A model generated the notes under the pieces. It was given only the letters and a program-made list of their open reading frames with translations, was not told the origin of the DNA and did not search any database. The position numbers and the translations under genes were made by a program. A DNA stretch of 64,000 nt from Volvox africanus (taxonomy: Eukaryota > Chlorophyta > Chlorophyceae > Chlamydomonadales > Volvocaceae), in NCBI GenBank assembly GCA_030268105.1, contig BSDZ01000020.1, positions 1 to 64,000 on the forward strand, given 5' to 3'. Below are positions 1-12,111 of this stretch, in pieces (positions within the stretch are counted from its first letter, which is position 1; every line of letters begins with the position of its first letter).

Positions 1-882
1 CCTAAAACCCTAAAACCCTAAAACCCTAAAACCCTAAAACCCTAAAACCCTAAAACCCTAAAACCCTAAACCCTAAACCCTAAAACCCTAAAACCCTAAA
101 ACCCTAAAACCCTAAAACCCTAAAACCCTAAAACCCTAAAACCCTAAAACCCTAAAACCCTAAAACCCTAAAACCCTAAAACCCTAAAACCCTAAAACCC
201 TAAAACCCTAAAACCCTAAAACCCTAAAACCCTAAAACCCTAAAACCCTAAAACCCTAAAACCCTAAAACCCTAAAACCCTAAAACCCTAAAACCCTAAA
301 ACCCTAAAACCCTAAAACCCTAAAACCCTAAAACCCTAAAACCCTAAAACCCTAAAACCCTAAAACCCTAAAACCCTAAAACCCTAAAACCCTAAAACCC
401 TAAAACCCTAAAACCCTAAAACCCTAAAACCCTAAAACCCTAAAACCCTAAAACCCTAAAACCCTAAAACCCTAAAACCCTAAAACCCTAAAACCCTAAA
501 ACCCTAAAACCCTAAAAACCCTAAAACCCTAAAACCCTAAAACCCTAAAACCCTAAAACCTAAAACCCTAAAACCCTAAAACCCTAAAACCCTAAAACCC
601 TAAAACCCTAAAACCCTAAAACCCTAAAACCCTAAAACCCTAAAACCCTAAAACCCCTAAAACCCTAAAACCCTAAAAACCCTAAAACCCTAAAACCCTA
701 AAACCCTAAAACCCTAAAACCCTAAAACCCTAAAAACCCTAAAACCCTAAAACCCTAAAACCCTAAAACCCTAAAAACCCTAAAACCCTAAAACCCTAAA
801 ACCCTAAAACCCTAAAACCCTAAACCCTAAAACCCTAAAAACCCTAAAACCCTAAAACCCTTAAACCCTAAACCCTAAAAAC
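1..882. repeat. Terminal telomere array, (CCCTAAAA)n
   Basis: About 880 bases of head-to-tail CCCTAAAA begin at base 1. The unit is the C-rich complement of TTTTAGGG, the telomere repeat of Chlamydomonas and related green algae, so base 1 is the left chromosome end. Variants are scattered through it: 7-mers CCCTAAA near 68-82, 9-mers CCCTAAAAA near 518, 674, 733 and 773, one CCTAAAA near 560 and a CCCTTAAA near 858. Variants are denser in the inner half, as expected for the older centromere-proximal part. The array stops at 881-882 against unique sequence that still encodes protein on the minus strand. Confidence 0.97.
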
Positions 883-1792
883 AGGCAGAGCCAGGTAGGG
901 TCCGCCCGCACCTCGTCCAGGTCTTGGCCATACCTAAGGACAGTGGCAGGTGCAAAATAGCTAGATGGATTGGCTTCAACCCAGATACTCCGTTCGTGCT
1001 AGTTAATGCAACGATCTTGTGTGGCAAGACGACGTAATCAAAAGCTTACTGGTACTATACAAATTAAAGGACGACAGATAGCTACGAGCAACGGCACACA
1101 CGATTCTGGTACATCAGTGGTTCCCTTTGGTCCATATACACAATCAAGATCACCTAAACCACAGCTCACCTGACAATCAGGCAGGCGCGGCAGAAAATAC
1201 CATTTGCGGAGAGGCAAGCACGGCAGAACGTCTTCCCAATACAGTCTGCTTCCCAATTTTGGGTGCTGCAGCGTGGGCAGTCATCCTCGCCGCACAGCTT
1301 CTTCTGGCGACAAAAGTGACACGTCAAGCCTGCGTGTGCAGGGGCCACCAGAGGGAGGAAAGTGGTGGTACAAGTTACGAGTACATAAAGGTGTACAATG
1401 AGGTTGGCGCATGTGAAGCAGGGGAAATTTGCAGTCGTTTATCAATATGCAGGCCTCTGTGCCTGATCAGATTCAGCAGACTCATGCCTAAGTCCCCAGT
1501 GGCGCTGCATTTCTGAGCCTTCTACTGCTCGTGCTAAGCCTTGTTTAGTTTGCAATGCTGTCAGGATGGCCTTGTAGACGCACGCACACGCGCAGCAGTA
1601 AAGCACAATTCTCTGACGCACGATGTCATACCGACCCCGTTGGTGGTAAATCCCGCCGCGGCTCTTCGACGAGCACCGCTGCACGTTAATGGCAGTCCGC
1701 TGCTCGTCGGTCAGCTCATCGACCTTCATGCCCGGTTTAATACGGGCGTCGCCATTCTCTGCCGGGTGCGATTTACAGGCCGACATGGGCAT
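883..1792 (-). pseudogene. zf-4CXXC_R1 (CDCA7-type) zinc-finger gene, 3' end replaced by telomere
   Basis: Three exons are visible on the minus strand. The first starts at an ATG at 1792 and runs to about 1620 (donor GTGCGT). The second is 1329-1170, between an acceptor after CACACGCAG and donor GTGAGC. The third is 933-883. Exon 2 encodes the core LTCHFCRQKKLCGE followed by further Cys pairs and CRACLIVR. Exon 3 restores the codon phase (AG|G = Arg) and continues YGQDLDEVRADPTWLC. This order of CHxCRQK, CRxC and RYG..L..VRADPTW..C is the zinc-binding domain of CDCA7/R1 proteins, which bind chromatin and nucleic acid. The final Cys pair and everything after it are missing, because the reading frame runs straight into telomere repeat. 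The family match is firm. Loss of function is inferred. Confidence 0.8.
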
Positions 1793-2107
1793 GAATCCTC
1801 AAAACATGAAAGGGACGTATGCGGTCTAACTCCGTAATGTCACAACATCACAACATTCAAAGGTCGATGTGACACCTGCAACGGGAAATGGCAAGCCTCC
1901 TGGGTCTCTAATCAATCAAGGGGGAAAAGAGGACATGAAACCATCAAATTACGCCACTGAGTTTAGCTGCATAGTAAAGGCGTGGTGGGGCGCATGTTTA
2001 CAGTTCAATACGCAGGGGCCTTACCCATTAGGTCAAGCAGCCCAGCACACGACTCGCCCTGCTGCACCAGGTTGCCGCCGCGAGGGTTGGCCGCGAGGGT
2101 TGCTCAC

Positions 2108-4330
2108 CGTACTGGATGCAGTCGTACTTGGGCAGGATCACCTCCGTCAGCAGCCCCGACGACTGGTGGGCCTTCGCCAGGGACGACACCACGTCGGCCA
2201 GCCCTCCCACCTGGGGCCCCGAGGGGGGGGGGAAGGGGGAAGTGGGTGCGAGGGGGCGGGGTGCTGACTCATCCGCGGTACCCCCTTTTTAAGACGACGG
2301 AGCCCGTCGTACATCACAACCGCAATCTAGGAAGAGCGCCTTTTTTGAGTCCACGTCTGTATATACAACTGATTTTGTGTAGGTTCGGGTGCGTGGGTGT
2401 GTTGGTGCAGCCGTGCCTCCCTTACCCGGCCCCCTCCTCGCCCAAAACCCTTGACTGCGTGTGCTGAAGATAATTCTCGTCCACCGTATGTATCTACCTT
2501 GGCAATCGGCGCCATCTCGCTGGCCACGTGTACGACATTCAGTCCCGGCGGCCGCAGCCATGCGCATCGGCCCGCCAGTGCGCCCGCCACCGATTTGTCG
2601 TCCAAGTGCCGTACCGACTGCGTAGGCGGGGGGATCATCCAACGAGCGAGCGCGATGCGGTATAAGCCACGGGAAAAGGCGTGTAACGTGGCATTTTCGC
2701 AACGAACAACAGAATATACAATGTAGCACAGTTTGGTTTTACCCGGCCCCATCCCCTTGGCTTCCCCATTACGGGGTCTGCCACATCCCGCAACGAACCC
2801 CGACCTCAGCACACCTGAGCCGCCCAATCTCGCAACCTACCCCCTGTGTACGGACGTACGGACGAATATGGTATCAGACTTCAAACGTCCCACCCGCCTC
2901 CCTACCTGGTACGCCTTGACGGTGCTCATGTCGTGCTGCCACGCCAGCATCCTGAGCACCGAGCCCTGCTCAGGAGTCAACAGCCGGCTGGCCACCAGCG
3001 CCTCCAGCCTCAGCAGCAGACTGCTGGTCTGCGAGTACCAGGTCGGGGCACCAGGTCGGGGCGTTAGGGCTTTAGTCTGCCGGAGGCGGCAAGAGGTGAG
3101 GAGCTGTCACGTGAGGGGAGGGGCGGAAGGGCGTTTGCGACATCGGCAGAAGGACAGGGGGCAGTTGCAAACGCATTGGAAAGCTTCGGAGCCACCGCAT
3201 GTGGAGCTTTCAAACGGTCTCCTTGGACATGCCACTCTCACGCCTCGGCATCCCTCTCCCTCGTCTCTCACACCTTGTTTGCAGTGAAGGACTTCTGCCA
3301 GGGGGAACTGCGGCGCATGTTGATGACATCGCACATCCGCGTCTCCCCAACCCCGTCCCTAGTCCTCTCCCTGCCTCCCTTCCGGCTCCGTGCCAGGGCG
3401 CTCAACCCCCAACCCCCACTCACCAGCGCCCGGGTGCCTGCCGAGCTTGAGTTGAGCGCAGCCACCAGCCCCTCCCCTGGAGTGACCTCCACCGCCACCG
3501 TCCAGTTGGAGCCCCCGTTGTTGTCCCACCGCTCATGTCCGCCAAGCAGCCCCTTGAACACCATCTGCGTCTCCAGGTGCCAGGGGGGGCCGAGGCGACC
3601 AGCGGGAACCAGGTACGTGCCCTGCCATACCTGAGCGGGGGAGCGGGGGAGAGGGGGAGCGGGGGAGAGGGGGAGCGGGGGAGAGGGGACGGGGGGACGG
3701 GGAGGGGAGAGGGGAGAAGACGGAGATGGATGGACGGTTTCGTATCAGGTCGAGGAAAACGGGGACAGGATTCGGGTCAGAGTCTGCGCAGGTTTGGGTT
3801 TCGTTTGAAAGGGACCTTAAGCTTCGTACGTAGGTCAGGGGCGGTCGTACTCGCAGGTATCCTAAGCCCCCCAAGCCATAGCACCCTGACAACGTACGAT
3901 CATGACTGACCGCAACCGGGTCAGGTCCCGGATGGCCGGTGATGCCAGAAATGCACTCCTAGATGAAGAAGGCTAAAGCTAATAGGGGATCAGATTCCGG
4001 ACATTGAGACCTGAACAGCTTCGTCCATCGTCGTAAAGGAAAACATGATACTGCGGGCGCTTGGGTACGCACGGCGTGCCGTACTCTGGTCATGACTGAT
4101 ACCTGCTCATGACTGATACCGTCGGTGTCGATGTTGGAGAGCATCACGTCCTGCGTGTCCCGCCAACCGCTGTGACCGATGTGGGCCCAAACACAGGAGG
4201 CGCCCTCCAGGGGCCCTCCGCGGCTGCGGTACAGCACGCGTACGGTATACGTCGGTTGCCCGACTCCAACCTGCAGCCGGTAGCAACCAATATGGAGGCG
4301 CATGTCCGTAAGGGACGGCATAACGGACCT
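2108..4330 (-). pseudogene. Starch synthase III-type gene fragment (CBM53 modules plus start of GT5 domain)
   Basis: The minus-strand exons, in coding order, end at 4120, 3424, 2906, 2498 and 2108. The first (about 4320-4120) reads like a CBM53 starch-binding strand, with VRVLYRSRGGPL then CVWAHIGHSGWRDTQDVML. The second (about 3630-3424) holds FKGLLGGHERWDNNGGSNW and LVAALNSS, also CBM53. The third has LLTPEQGSVLRMLAWQHD, as in the linker before the SSIII catalytic domain. The fourth ends NVVHVASEMAPIAK and the fifth (2210-2108) continues VGGLADVVSSLAKA and LPKYDC, the ADP-glucose-binding start of glycosyltransferase family 5. The exon 5 donor GTGAGC is intact, but no later exon is seen before the zinc-finger gene at 1792. 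Roughly 400 residues of catalytic domain are therefore absent. A tandem 16-bp repeat (4089-4120) spans the first donor. An upstream open stretch (4747-4481) is unassigned. Confidence 0.75.
3640..3715. repeat. G-rich minisatellite
   Basis: Imperfect tandem copies of a roughly 12-base unit, GCGGGGGAGAGG, lie in an intron of the starch synthase fragment. They decay into GGGGACGG and GGGGAGAGG runs at the right end. Confidence 0.8.
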
Positions 4331-4749
4331 TCACGCGTCCACGAGATAACACTAGATTTTTGAAGGTCGTTACCTTACGCAGGTTTTAGTAATATTATTT
4401 TATGACTGCATTGCAGTGGTGGACTTTGCGTGCAATGGAGGAGCGTCGGGTAGAGACATCCAGAGCTTTCCAACCCGATCTCAGACAGGGGGAGGGGGTC
4501 CAAGGGCGGATACCAAACTCGGTATGCAAGCCACCGGGTTACTGAGAACAGCATTTACAATATCCCAGATGGTACCATTACGAGATGGGATTTGAAACGA
4601 AAAACACAGGTTCACCTGCACCACTGCATCGGGGTTTGCTAGGACGTCGCCTGGAGAAACAGACAGCTGCACCGCCGGCCGTGTTTCGGGCCCACCCTGC
4701 AGTGGTAGGGTCCCACGTAACATCAAGCTAAGATGCCGTAGGCTCAAGT

Positions 4750-5720
4750 AGGGATTCAGATATGTAGGTCATGAACGTCGTGCTACACATTTTACACTCT
4801 GAGGCATAAGTATTGCGTATAAAACACAGACTTCTACTTACCATGACCTGGGTAGCCGCCAATGATACCATCTTGGTGCGGACTTGGCACGGGACGGTGC
4901 CATGCGGTCGAATCGGGGCCAGAACCGCCTTATGCGTTTGCGCCAGAATATGGCCACGAATTATAGAGTTATGATGATGCATCGGTTGACGTGCACAACA
5001 GGACAAATTAGAGAACCTAGATTTCGCGTCAGAAGATACTACTGATGTCAAAACCCCAATAGCATCAACGAGCAGGAATATTCGTTGTCTAACAATATGT
5101 TATAGGTCTAACAATAAGTGTTAGGGCTTAGAATGGGTATTGACGACCCAAAAATTCCGAGCTAGCTAAATCATTGGAAGATGGGTGTAGTATACGACAG
5201 GTATCCGATATATAATTACAAGCCAACTTGCATAAATCCATATTACATATGTGTTTGAAGAACCTAAATCACCTAACGTAACAGTTTGAACTGTACGGTC
5301 TCGTAGTACGGTCCCTAAAGAAAGAGGTTCAAGGCATACATAAAGGCGATCTTTACTTCGAAGCGGATTAAGAATTGAATGGATCATAACTATGTATTAA
5401 TGTACGCAAGCGTTGTTTTTATGGACCCCGGAGCAATCCATCAAATTTGAAGGCTGATAATAGCTACTACTTCCCATGCCCCTTGCCCCGTCCCTCGTTC
5501 CCCGTCCACTGTCCTCGACCCCTAGCCCCCGGATCCCGAACCCCGGACTCCGGCCTTCATCCCCCGTCACTTGTTCCCCATTCCCCGTCTGGCATACTCC
5601 ATCCCCGTCCTCGGCCCCCGGACCCTGCACCCCGCACCCTGGACCCCCGAACCCCGACCCCGGCCACCGGCCCCGTGCTCTGTACCCCGGACTCCGGCCC
5701 GTGATCTCCGTTCCTCGTTC
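4750..5720. other. No gene recognised; C-rich low-complexity tract at its right end
   Basis: I see no protein family here on either strand. From about 5475 to 5700 the plus strand becomes an irregular C-rich tract made of CCCCGGACTCCGGCC-like and CCCCGAACCCC-like words. It gives long open frames on both strands through composition alone. Confidence 0.6.
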
Positions 5721-7057
5721 CCTTGATGAATTGGATGAACTTCACCACCAAACCTTTAAAGTCCTGCGCTGTGTTTTGGCAGCCGAAAGCCGGAGAGGTT
5801 CTTCTCGTCGTCGACGTACAGGGCGATGTTTCATTATGGAGCATCTTCAGTCGAGAGTTGCTGTGGAGCAGCGTTTTCGAATGCATTAGCAGTGCTGCCG
5901 GCAGTACTAAAGGTGGTGGAGCGGCAGGGCAGCGCCAGCTGTACAACGACCAGCTGCGAACCACTGTGTGCCTTAAGATCGATAGCAGGGGGCGATACAG
6001 TGCGATGAGACACTCTGGCTTACCGCCGCCCTTCTTGATGCATGCGTATGAAGCACTTACTTAAAAGGAGTGTTGCGACAGATAAGAGGTTCATACATGT
6101 CTCTTTAATTGCACATCCGACCTCCAATCCCCATTGAACCAAATGATCGGCGTCATACTCGTCCGCGCAGCGAGGAGGGTCATGAGGAAATCGATCTGTC
6201 GAGATCCCTACTTCCTCGCATGCCAACGCTTGCTGTGGTCTGCAGGCATGTATAAGCCGAAGCTACAGGCAAGGAAGCTCAATCTCGGGTGCTCGCTGCT
6301 TCCAAACCGGCAGCTCACGGCCTCCTAGGGTGCATCTATCAACGTATGCCTGGCCCTTGCTCATTTATCAATCTCCCATGTTATCCGCATCGGGCTACCC
6401 AGAGCCTGCATCCAGACACATCCCCACTTCCACGTTTTCCTGCGGTATTTGGTTCCTCCCCGGTGGCCCTATCCGCAGGCCGCCGCAGAACCCATGACCT
6501 CCTCCACGAACCCCGCTTCCTCCCCCACCTCCTCTATCTATGATACCGCCCGCACTTCCTTTTCCACTGTAACTACTTTCATTGTCTCCGGCTGAACAAC
6601 GGCGATGGCAGAGGTACGGAATATATGCTTGGAAGCCTAATCTGCGTGCTTTGTTGTATCCAAATTGCTTATTAGTTTTGTCATAACCCTGCACATCACA
6701 ATACACGTGCGAATCATATCTTATCCAAAACTTCACGGCGGGTCGCAGCAACCTCCCTGCACGGCTTCTGGTACCTCTCGCTAGTAGTACCTTGGAACGG
6801 AACCCATGAAGCTGACGAGGCAGGGAGATCGATATACATGTGGAGCGGTGGCACTTACCCGAGCTTCCTTGACTAGGGGCACCAATCTAAACACAGTAAC
6901 GCGTCCTCAAAACGATATCCTCGTGACAACCATCCTGCGTGCAGGGGAAGCTGCAGGGGAAGTTGCCTTTACAGTTGCCTCTGGAATCGACACAAGCAAT
7001 TCTGGCGACAGCAGTCGTGATGGGTGCCCACCTGATGATGATGCTTACGGCGGTTTC

Positions 7058-7110
7058 AGGGTTTAGGGTTTTAGGGTTTAGGGTTTTAGGGTTTTAGGGT
7101 TTTAAAACCC
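7058..7110 (+). repeat. Interstitial telomere repeat, TTTTAGGG orientation
   Basis: About five TTTAGGG/TTTTAGGG units read on the plus strand, opposite to the terminal array. They end in GGGTTTTAAAACCCTC, a head-to-head turn of the repeat. They lie within the WD40 fragment region. Confidence 0.9.
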
Positions 7111-8296
7111 TCAAGCATCGGTACTCACACATGAGGGGCTGGTGGAAACGACATCGCCCTCATCGCCCTATAAGTTGAGGCGGTGTGCTCCGACAAACGC
7201 ATCCAGCTCTTCGACATAGAGGGCCCCAGTTACACCGAGTCACATCAGTTGGACATGCTAAGAGGGGATTCAGTACTCGACCCATATAGGACGTATCGCG
7301 CGACGGAACGCTGCAGTTTGTTGCGATCTGCCCGGCGTGAACGACCTTGGTTTCACCAGGTCCGCAGGTGCACATAAGCGGGATGAGTGGGCTATAGATG
7401 TGCGGGTCACACATGCAGGCGATGCTCAGGTGAATATAAACATCATCAGGTTGCCACCACCTGACGATACCATTGCCTTCAACAAGCAAGCTTATGCGCT
7501 GGCTAGCAGACCGGGCAGCAGGTGATTATATATCATTTAATAGGGCTAGGAAAACCATTTCTGCCTTTCTTGATTCGTCAATTGCTTCCATATATCATGG
7601 ATCCGTCAACACGGCCATTCATGACGCACGGCAATAATCCTTACTGTGGGTGGTGTATGTCGTATATGTACGGCATTCTATATCAAACGCCAACTATACT
7701 AACCTTGGCCGCAGATGAATATCAACGTCACGTGTACGATTTCGTCAGGGACAAGTTGATATGGCAGACATCAGCGGTGTTCAGCAACTTATCAATTTTA
7801 CTAAAGTTATGTGTTTCGTCAGGCGGAGATGCCGGTTTGGTGCCCTACCACAACGACGATTTAAGAAGCAGCTGTGGCCACAATCACAGTTGTGGCAGTG
7901 GGGAGAGTCACAGTGGCAGATGCGGGGCAAGGTTGCGGTGTTGGATGGTCAGGAAAGGGAAACCCATTTGTTCGCTTTGTCCTCACGCGAGCTTGTGCGG
8001 GTAGGGTTCTTTGTCTGGATAGAATTTCCACGCGGTATGAACACATTTCCATGCCACTAATCGAGGAAATGACGTTACCTGATCGCCTGCATGTGTAGAG
8101 GAGTGGCAAGGGATTTCACGATCTTAACGAGAGCTCAACCACCACTCAACGACATCCTTTCTTTTGGTGGATAGGGGGGTACATCTTCACCCGTGGCCAC
8201 TAACCTGGCAGTCCCTACCTTCCCCGGTATTTCGGGGCACCCTCATCCGGTCTCCCATGCCGACTTGTCCGAAATCAGTGCTCTTCCCGGGTTCAG

Positions 8297-8450
8297 TACC
8301 CACCACCGGCATCCAGCGGAATCTGCCGAATCAACTAAGGCGTCAACTCCGCTCCTGGTCAGCTCGCAGGTCACTTTAATTGGGGTCATCATCGTCCATC
8401 GACATGGGGGCACCCATGCCCTCTACCTGTGGAGGGTCTTTGGCCCGCTC
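8297..8450 (+). repeat. Dispersed ~150-bp repeat, copy 1
   Basis: This segment matches 33901-34050 on the opposite strand with few differences. Shared words include CAACTCCGCTCCTGGTCAGC and TCGTCCATCGACATGGGGGC. Copy 1 is in the WD40 fragment region and copy 2 is in an intron of the kinase-epimerase gene. Confidence 0.85.
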
Positions 8451-8799
8451 CTTCCTGATACAAGGGTACATGCAACTGGTGGTGCCCCTTCCCTGCTTGC
8501 AGACCAGCGTCACGCGAACTCAACATATCGGGCCCGTGTGTTCCCAAGTCAATGCGAAGTTTGCCTGGATGCTCACGACGGCCTACGGAAATGCCTGCGT
8601 GTGGCATTGGGACCTTGGTACGGGGGAGACGTTCCGTAAGTACGACGAAATCCACATGAAGGGCATATGTGGTGCATGGTTCACGGCCGACGGATCGCGC
8701 TGTATTCTGGTTTCCGAAGACAGAACGGCCGCACTCTTCCAACTTGACGATACGGGTGTGTACCTACGTGCCTATCCTTCTTGCTATGGCTGATGGCGG

Positions 8800-11590
8800 G
8801 GGAAGACGGGGTGTAGGTGGGAAGTTACTACTAATTTTGTCGCTGTTGTTTGAGAGGGTAGGGGTAGGGGAGAATATCGAAAAGTATGTACGCCTAGTGA
8901 GGAAGGCCATATCGTGCTTTCATTCTCTAATTTGAAGTTGTACGACGAAAGGTTTTTGACGTTTATTGTACGATAGTGGTTGTTTTGCGGTTGCGGATTC
9001 CTCTAGACGATTGTAGATGGAGATCTGGCCGTATACGGGCATCCGTGTACGGAATATTACAGCCGTAGCCGGACTATGTATTGTATGTATGTACTGATGT
9101 ACGGGATGCAATGTGTACCGCTGTACGGTAAGCGCCTTTATGATACCTAGTATAATGAGGATAGAATGACTTCAGGAATATTATTAAGTAATGACATAAT
9201 CTGTTACAGTCGGGAGGCGGGCAGGCCTGCGTGGCCAAAACAAAAAGCAATTATGTAACGAACTAGGGAGTTGCTTCCCTGTCCGACTGCGTGTCGCATT
9301 CCAACACAATCCATTATTGAAAACATGAGAAACCCCGCTTTTTAATCTATGTGTATTTGCTCAATATCTTTCAAATCTTTGCTGACCATCAGAGCGAGAT
9401 AACATCGGCACTCTGCACTCGTTCGAAGAGCGGGGGAAATCTACGAATCAAATGACAAATCAAATGTGAGCATCGGAAAGCTTTCAGGCAGAAACTAACG
9501 GCCCGCGCATTTGGACACTGGGCTCATAAAGAAATTGGTATCTCTACCAGTTAGCTGTGACATAATCTTAGTGGCACGCACACAAACTGATGTGCGGGAG
9601 CAGCAACAAGTAGATCGGCGAGCATTTATGGGAATTCGCCTCGAAATCAGATAATGCGGGCTTGCGTTAGGAAGCCGGGCTAGTTAGGCGTAAGGCCCAG
9701 GTAAGGCGTTTAAAGTAAGGGCCTTACCTCAGTCCGTGACCTCAGGGCTGTATTTATTCGCGGGCTGTATTTACATCTTGTTCTAGTTGTTCAGCACGCG
9801 TTCTTGTTGTTCGTCAGGCCATCGGTTCTTGACCTAGGCCTTCATTAGCACTGTGCATTTGTAACAGAAATGGCAATGGCTTTCTGTTCCGAGAGCAACA
9901 ACTAATTACAGATGAAGCATGTCTTGGTAATCAAATCTTCTACTGTTTGTCCATTTGGTATTTAGCTGGATATCTAGGTTTATACATTGCAGTGGTCGAC
10001 TCATGGTGAACGGATTTGCCTCATTGCTCGTCAATTGTGCTTAATTTGCCATGCTTGCAACGTATTACAATAGGGGATTGTACAAGGTTTCAATTTTAAA
10101 TCAAATCTTATCGATTTATGGGAAATGTTTGCTTCCGGCAAACCTTTGCGCCAAGCCTAGCAAGCATAACTTAGCATTGAAATTTGAAGATTACAAATGC
10201 TTTTGTCTTTGTGAACGAAATCTTTCTATATTTCATACACTACTGCTCGCGACAATCATCAACCAATGAGCCCCGCTCTCGCCATATAGTTTCTACCTGG
10301 ATACATTATTCATGCATTTTTAGGAGTCAGTAATTTCGATTGTCGATACATGCCGGACTGCATTGCATGCCCACCGCCGCTCCTGCCAGGGTGTATGAGG
10401 TGACAAACTAATTTGAACCACTAAAATTCATTCAAACATCCAGGGTGAATATCGGGAATATAGAGTCTCTGACTGAAGCTCTGAAAACCCATCGTTCCGC
10501 CATCACATCAGCACCACTGCCGCAAGACGGGTTTGGTCGTAACACCCCCCGACCCCTCTGTTTGGGGAGGTGGATGACGAAGGGGAAGAGTTCGTCGACC
10601 TCCTCCTCGCCACTGAGCTTGAAAGGCCGCCACAGATGCGACTGGAAACTAGAAAAGAAAGGAGCAAATATGTGTTATTCCTGTGTACGTATATAGTACA
10701 TGTATGAGTATGTATAAGTACGTAGTCATATGTTTAACATATGTATCTGTGTACGAGTATTGGTAAGAATAACCAAGGAAGGAGTGTTACCTTTGTCTTT
10801 TGGCTGCCTGCCATGCCAGCCATTGATTTGGCCAATAACATACAGCATGAAGCAGGTCCCTAGACCTGACAAGAGATGACTGTCGGCCGCCTTAAATGAT
10901 GCCGAAAAAAAGGCGGGGCTGCACCGTGTAATGCCTGGCGCTATGAACGGCAGTCGTCTGTGGGCTGCAGGCAAGTCATGTGCTTTATACTTGGGATTCA
11001 TATATTACGAGCTTTGTAAGAATGATACTATTGCTAGGTAACAACGAGATTTTTTGCTCGTAAATAGTGACAAGGATCCATCATGAATGTTTTTTTGAAG
11101 AACTTTGGGATGGCATGCTGATTTCATTCTGCTGCGTTACGGCTGTGCGTTACATTCGCAGTAATTCTCACCGGAATTCGCGCGCTGGCTGTGAGATATC
11201 AATCTTAGGGTTTTAGGATGTCCCAAAGTATGTCTAAGGAGAAGGATGCCATACCCGGAACACTGTCATTCAACTTTGATTCAGTCGATTTCGTTGCATT
11301 CAACCAAGTACATCATTTGAGATGTAATAAAAGCAAATATGAACCCATCGGTGTGCTTTCTGACTTCACCTTTTCCTTCCACATTTCTTTGCCGTACATT
11401 GGAACCGGTATGAAAGGGCTCCTTCGGGCTGAATCACGACTCAACAAAACTAGGTGATCGGATCAGCGGGCTGACTCCCATCTTGAAGTCAATTCTTCCG
11501 CCATAATTAATACCTAGTTGCATGAACCCGGGTACCCACCATGTCTAGTAATCTCATTCAAGCGGCTCCTCTCCTAAATCCCCTGCCTGT
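8800..11590. other. Intergenic, no gene recognised
   Basis: This is AT-richer sequence with only short open frames. The longest plausible small frame starts with ATG at 11218 (79 codons, plus) just after a single TTTTAGG motif, and it resembles no family I know. A short inverted TAAGGC/GCCTTA motif cluster lies near 9665-9730. Confidence 0.6.
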
Positions 11591-11592
11591 CC

Positions 11593-12056
11593 TCAACTAA
11601 CAAAACGCACAAACACCCGACGGCCCAGGCCAGCAATAGACACTTCCGCCCCAACTGCCCTAAGTGACTCCCTAAACCATATGGGACTGACCACATGCCT
11701 CCTTCCAGCCACTTTCCCACCACGACTCAACAGGTGTCCCATCCTGTCCAGTGCGGCCCCATGCAATCCCGTCTCCATAACGCACGTAAACCTCCTTGCA
11801 CACAAGGACACCTGGATCCCTAACCTCGTAAGCTCGGCCCTTCAACCGTCCTTGGGCCAGAGAGGGGTGCCTATTCTTTCGGTGGTGGATACTTCTGCAG
11901 GGGCAAGGACAGTAAGGGGGGAGGCGGCAGGACCTTCAACCCAACTGCATGAGTGCTCGGAATCGCTTGGGACCGCCAAGACACCCATGAAGGCCAGTAC
12001 TATAGGTACGAGCACCATTATTGGCACATGAGCATTATGACTCGTGCTACCTTCAC
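11593..12056 (-). other. Unassigned open stretch downstream of the hydrolase gene
   Basis: One minus-strand frame is open from about 12,050 to 11,593 except for a single TGA at 11842-11844. The upstream half contains a hydrophobic run, VPIMVLVPIVLAFMGVLAV. The downstream half contains HVVSPIWFRESLRAVGAEV. It could be the tail of an alternative transcript of the hydrolase gene, a separate small gene, or chance. I do not recognise it. Confidence 0.3.
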
Positions 12057-12058
12057 AG

Positions 12059-12077
12059 CTAAACTCGTACCTGCTGC

Positions 12078-12111
<34 letters not shown>

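Larger units (their letters stand above)
5723..8793 (+). pseudogene. WD40-repeat protein gene, partial
   Basis: Three separated stretches read as beta-propeller blades on the plus strand. At 5723-6000, VLLVVDVQGDVSLWSI is followed by LRTTVCLKIDSRGRY. At about 7180-7260, VCSDKRIQLFDIEGPSY begins after an acceptor-like TTGAG. At 8530-8770, WMLTTAYGNACVWHWDLGTG is followed by GICGAWFTADGSRCILVSED and AALFQLDD. Each has the hydrophobic-D-x-x-x-L/V-x-L-W/F pattern of WD repeats. About 1.1 kb separates the first two, including interstitial telomere repeats at 7058-7105. No clean exon chain joins all three. I treat it as a fragmented or decaying WD40 gene, though an intron-rich live gene is possible. 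Partner or pathway cannot be told. Confidence 0.5.

Noticed and set aside
1..882. CRISPR-like or satellite array
   Set aside because: The 8-bp unit with no spacers at a sequence end is a telomere.
5447..5704. Pro-rich plus-strand and Gly-rich minus-strand frames
   Set aside because: They come from the C-rich low-complexity tract and read open in several frames.
8380..8480. Histidine-phosphatase-like RHG motif in the dispersed repeat
   Set aside because: Only a few residues match, the frame is not supported by flanking homology, and the other copy is intronic.
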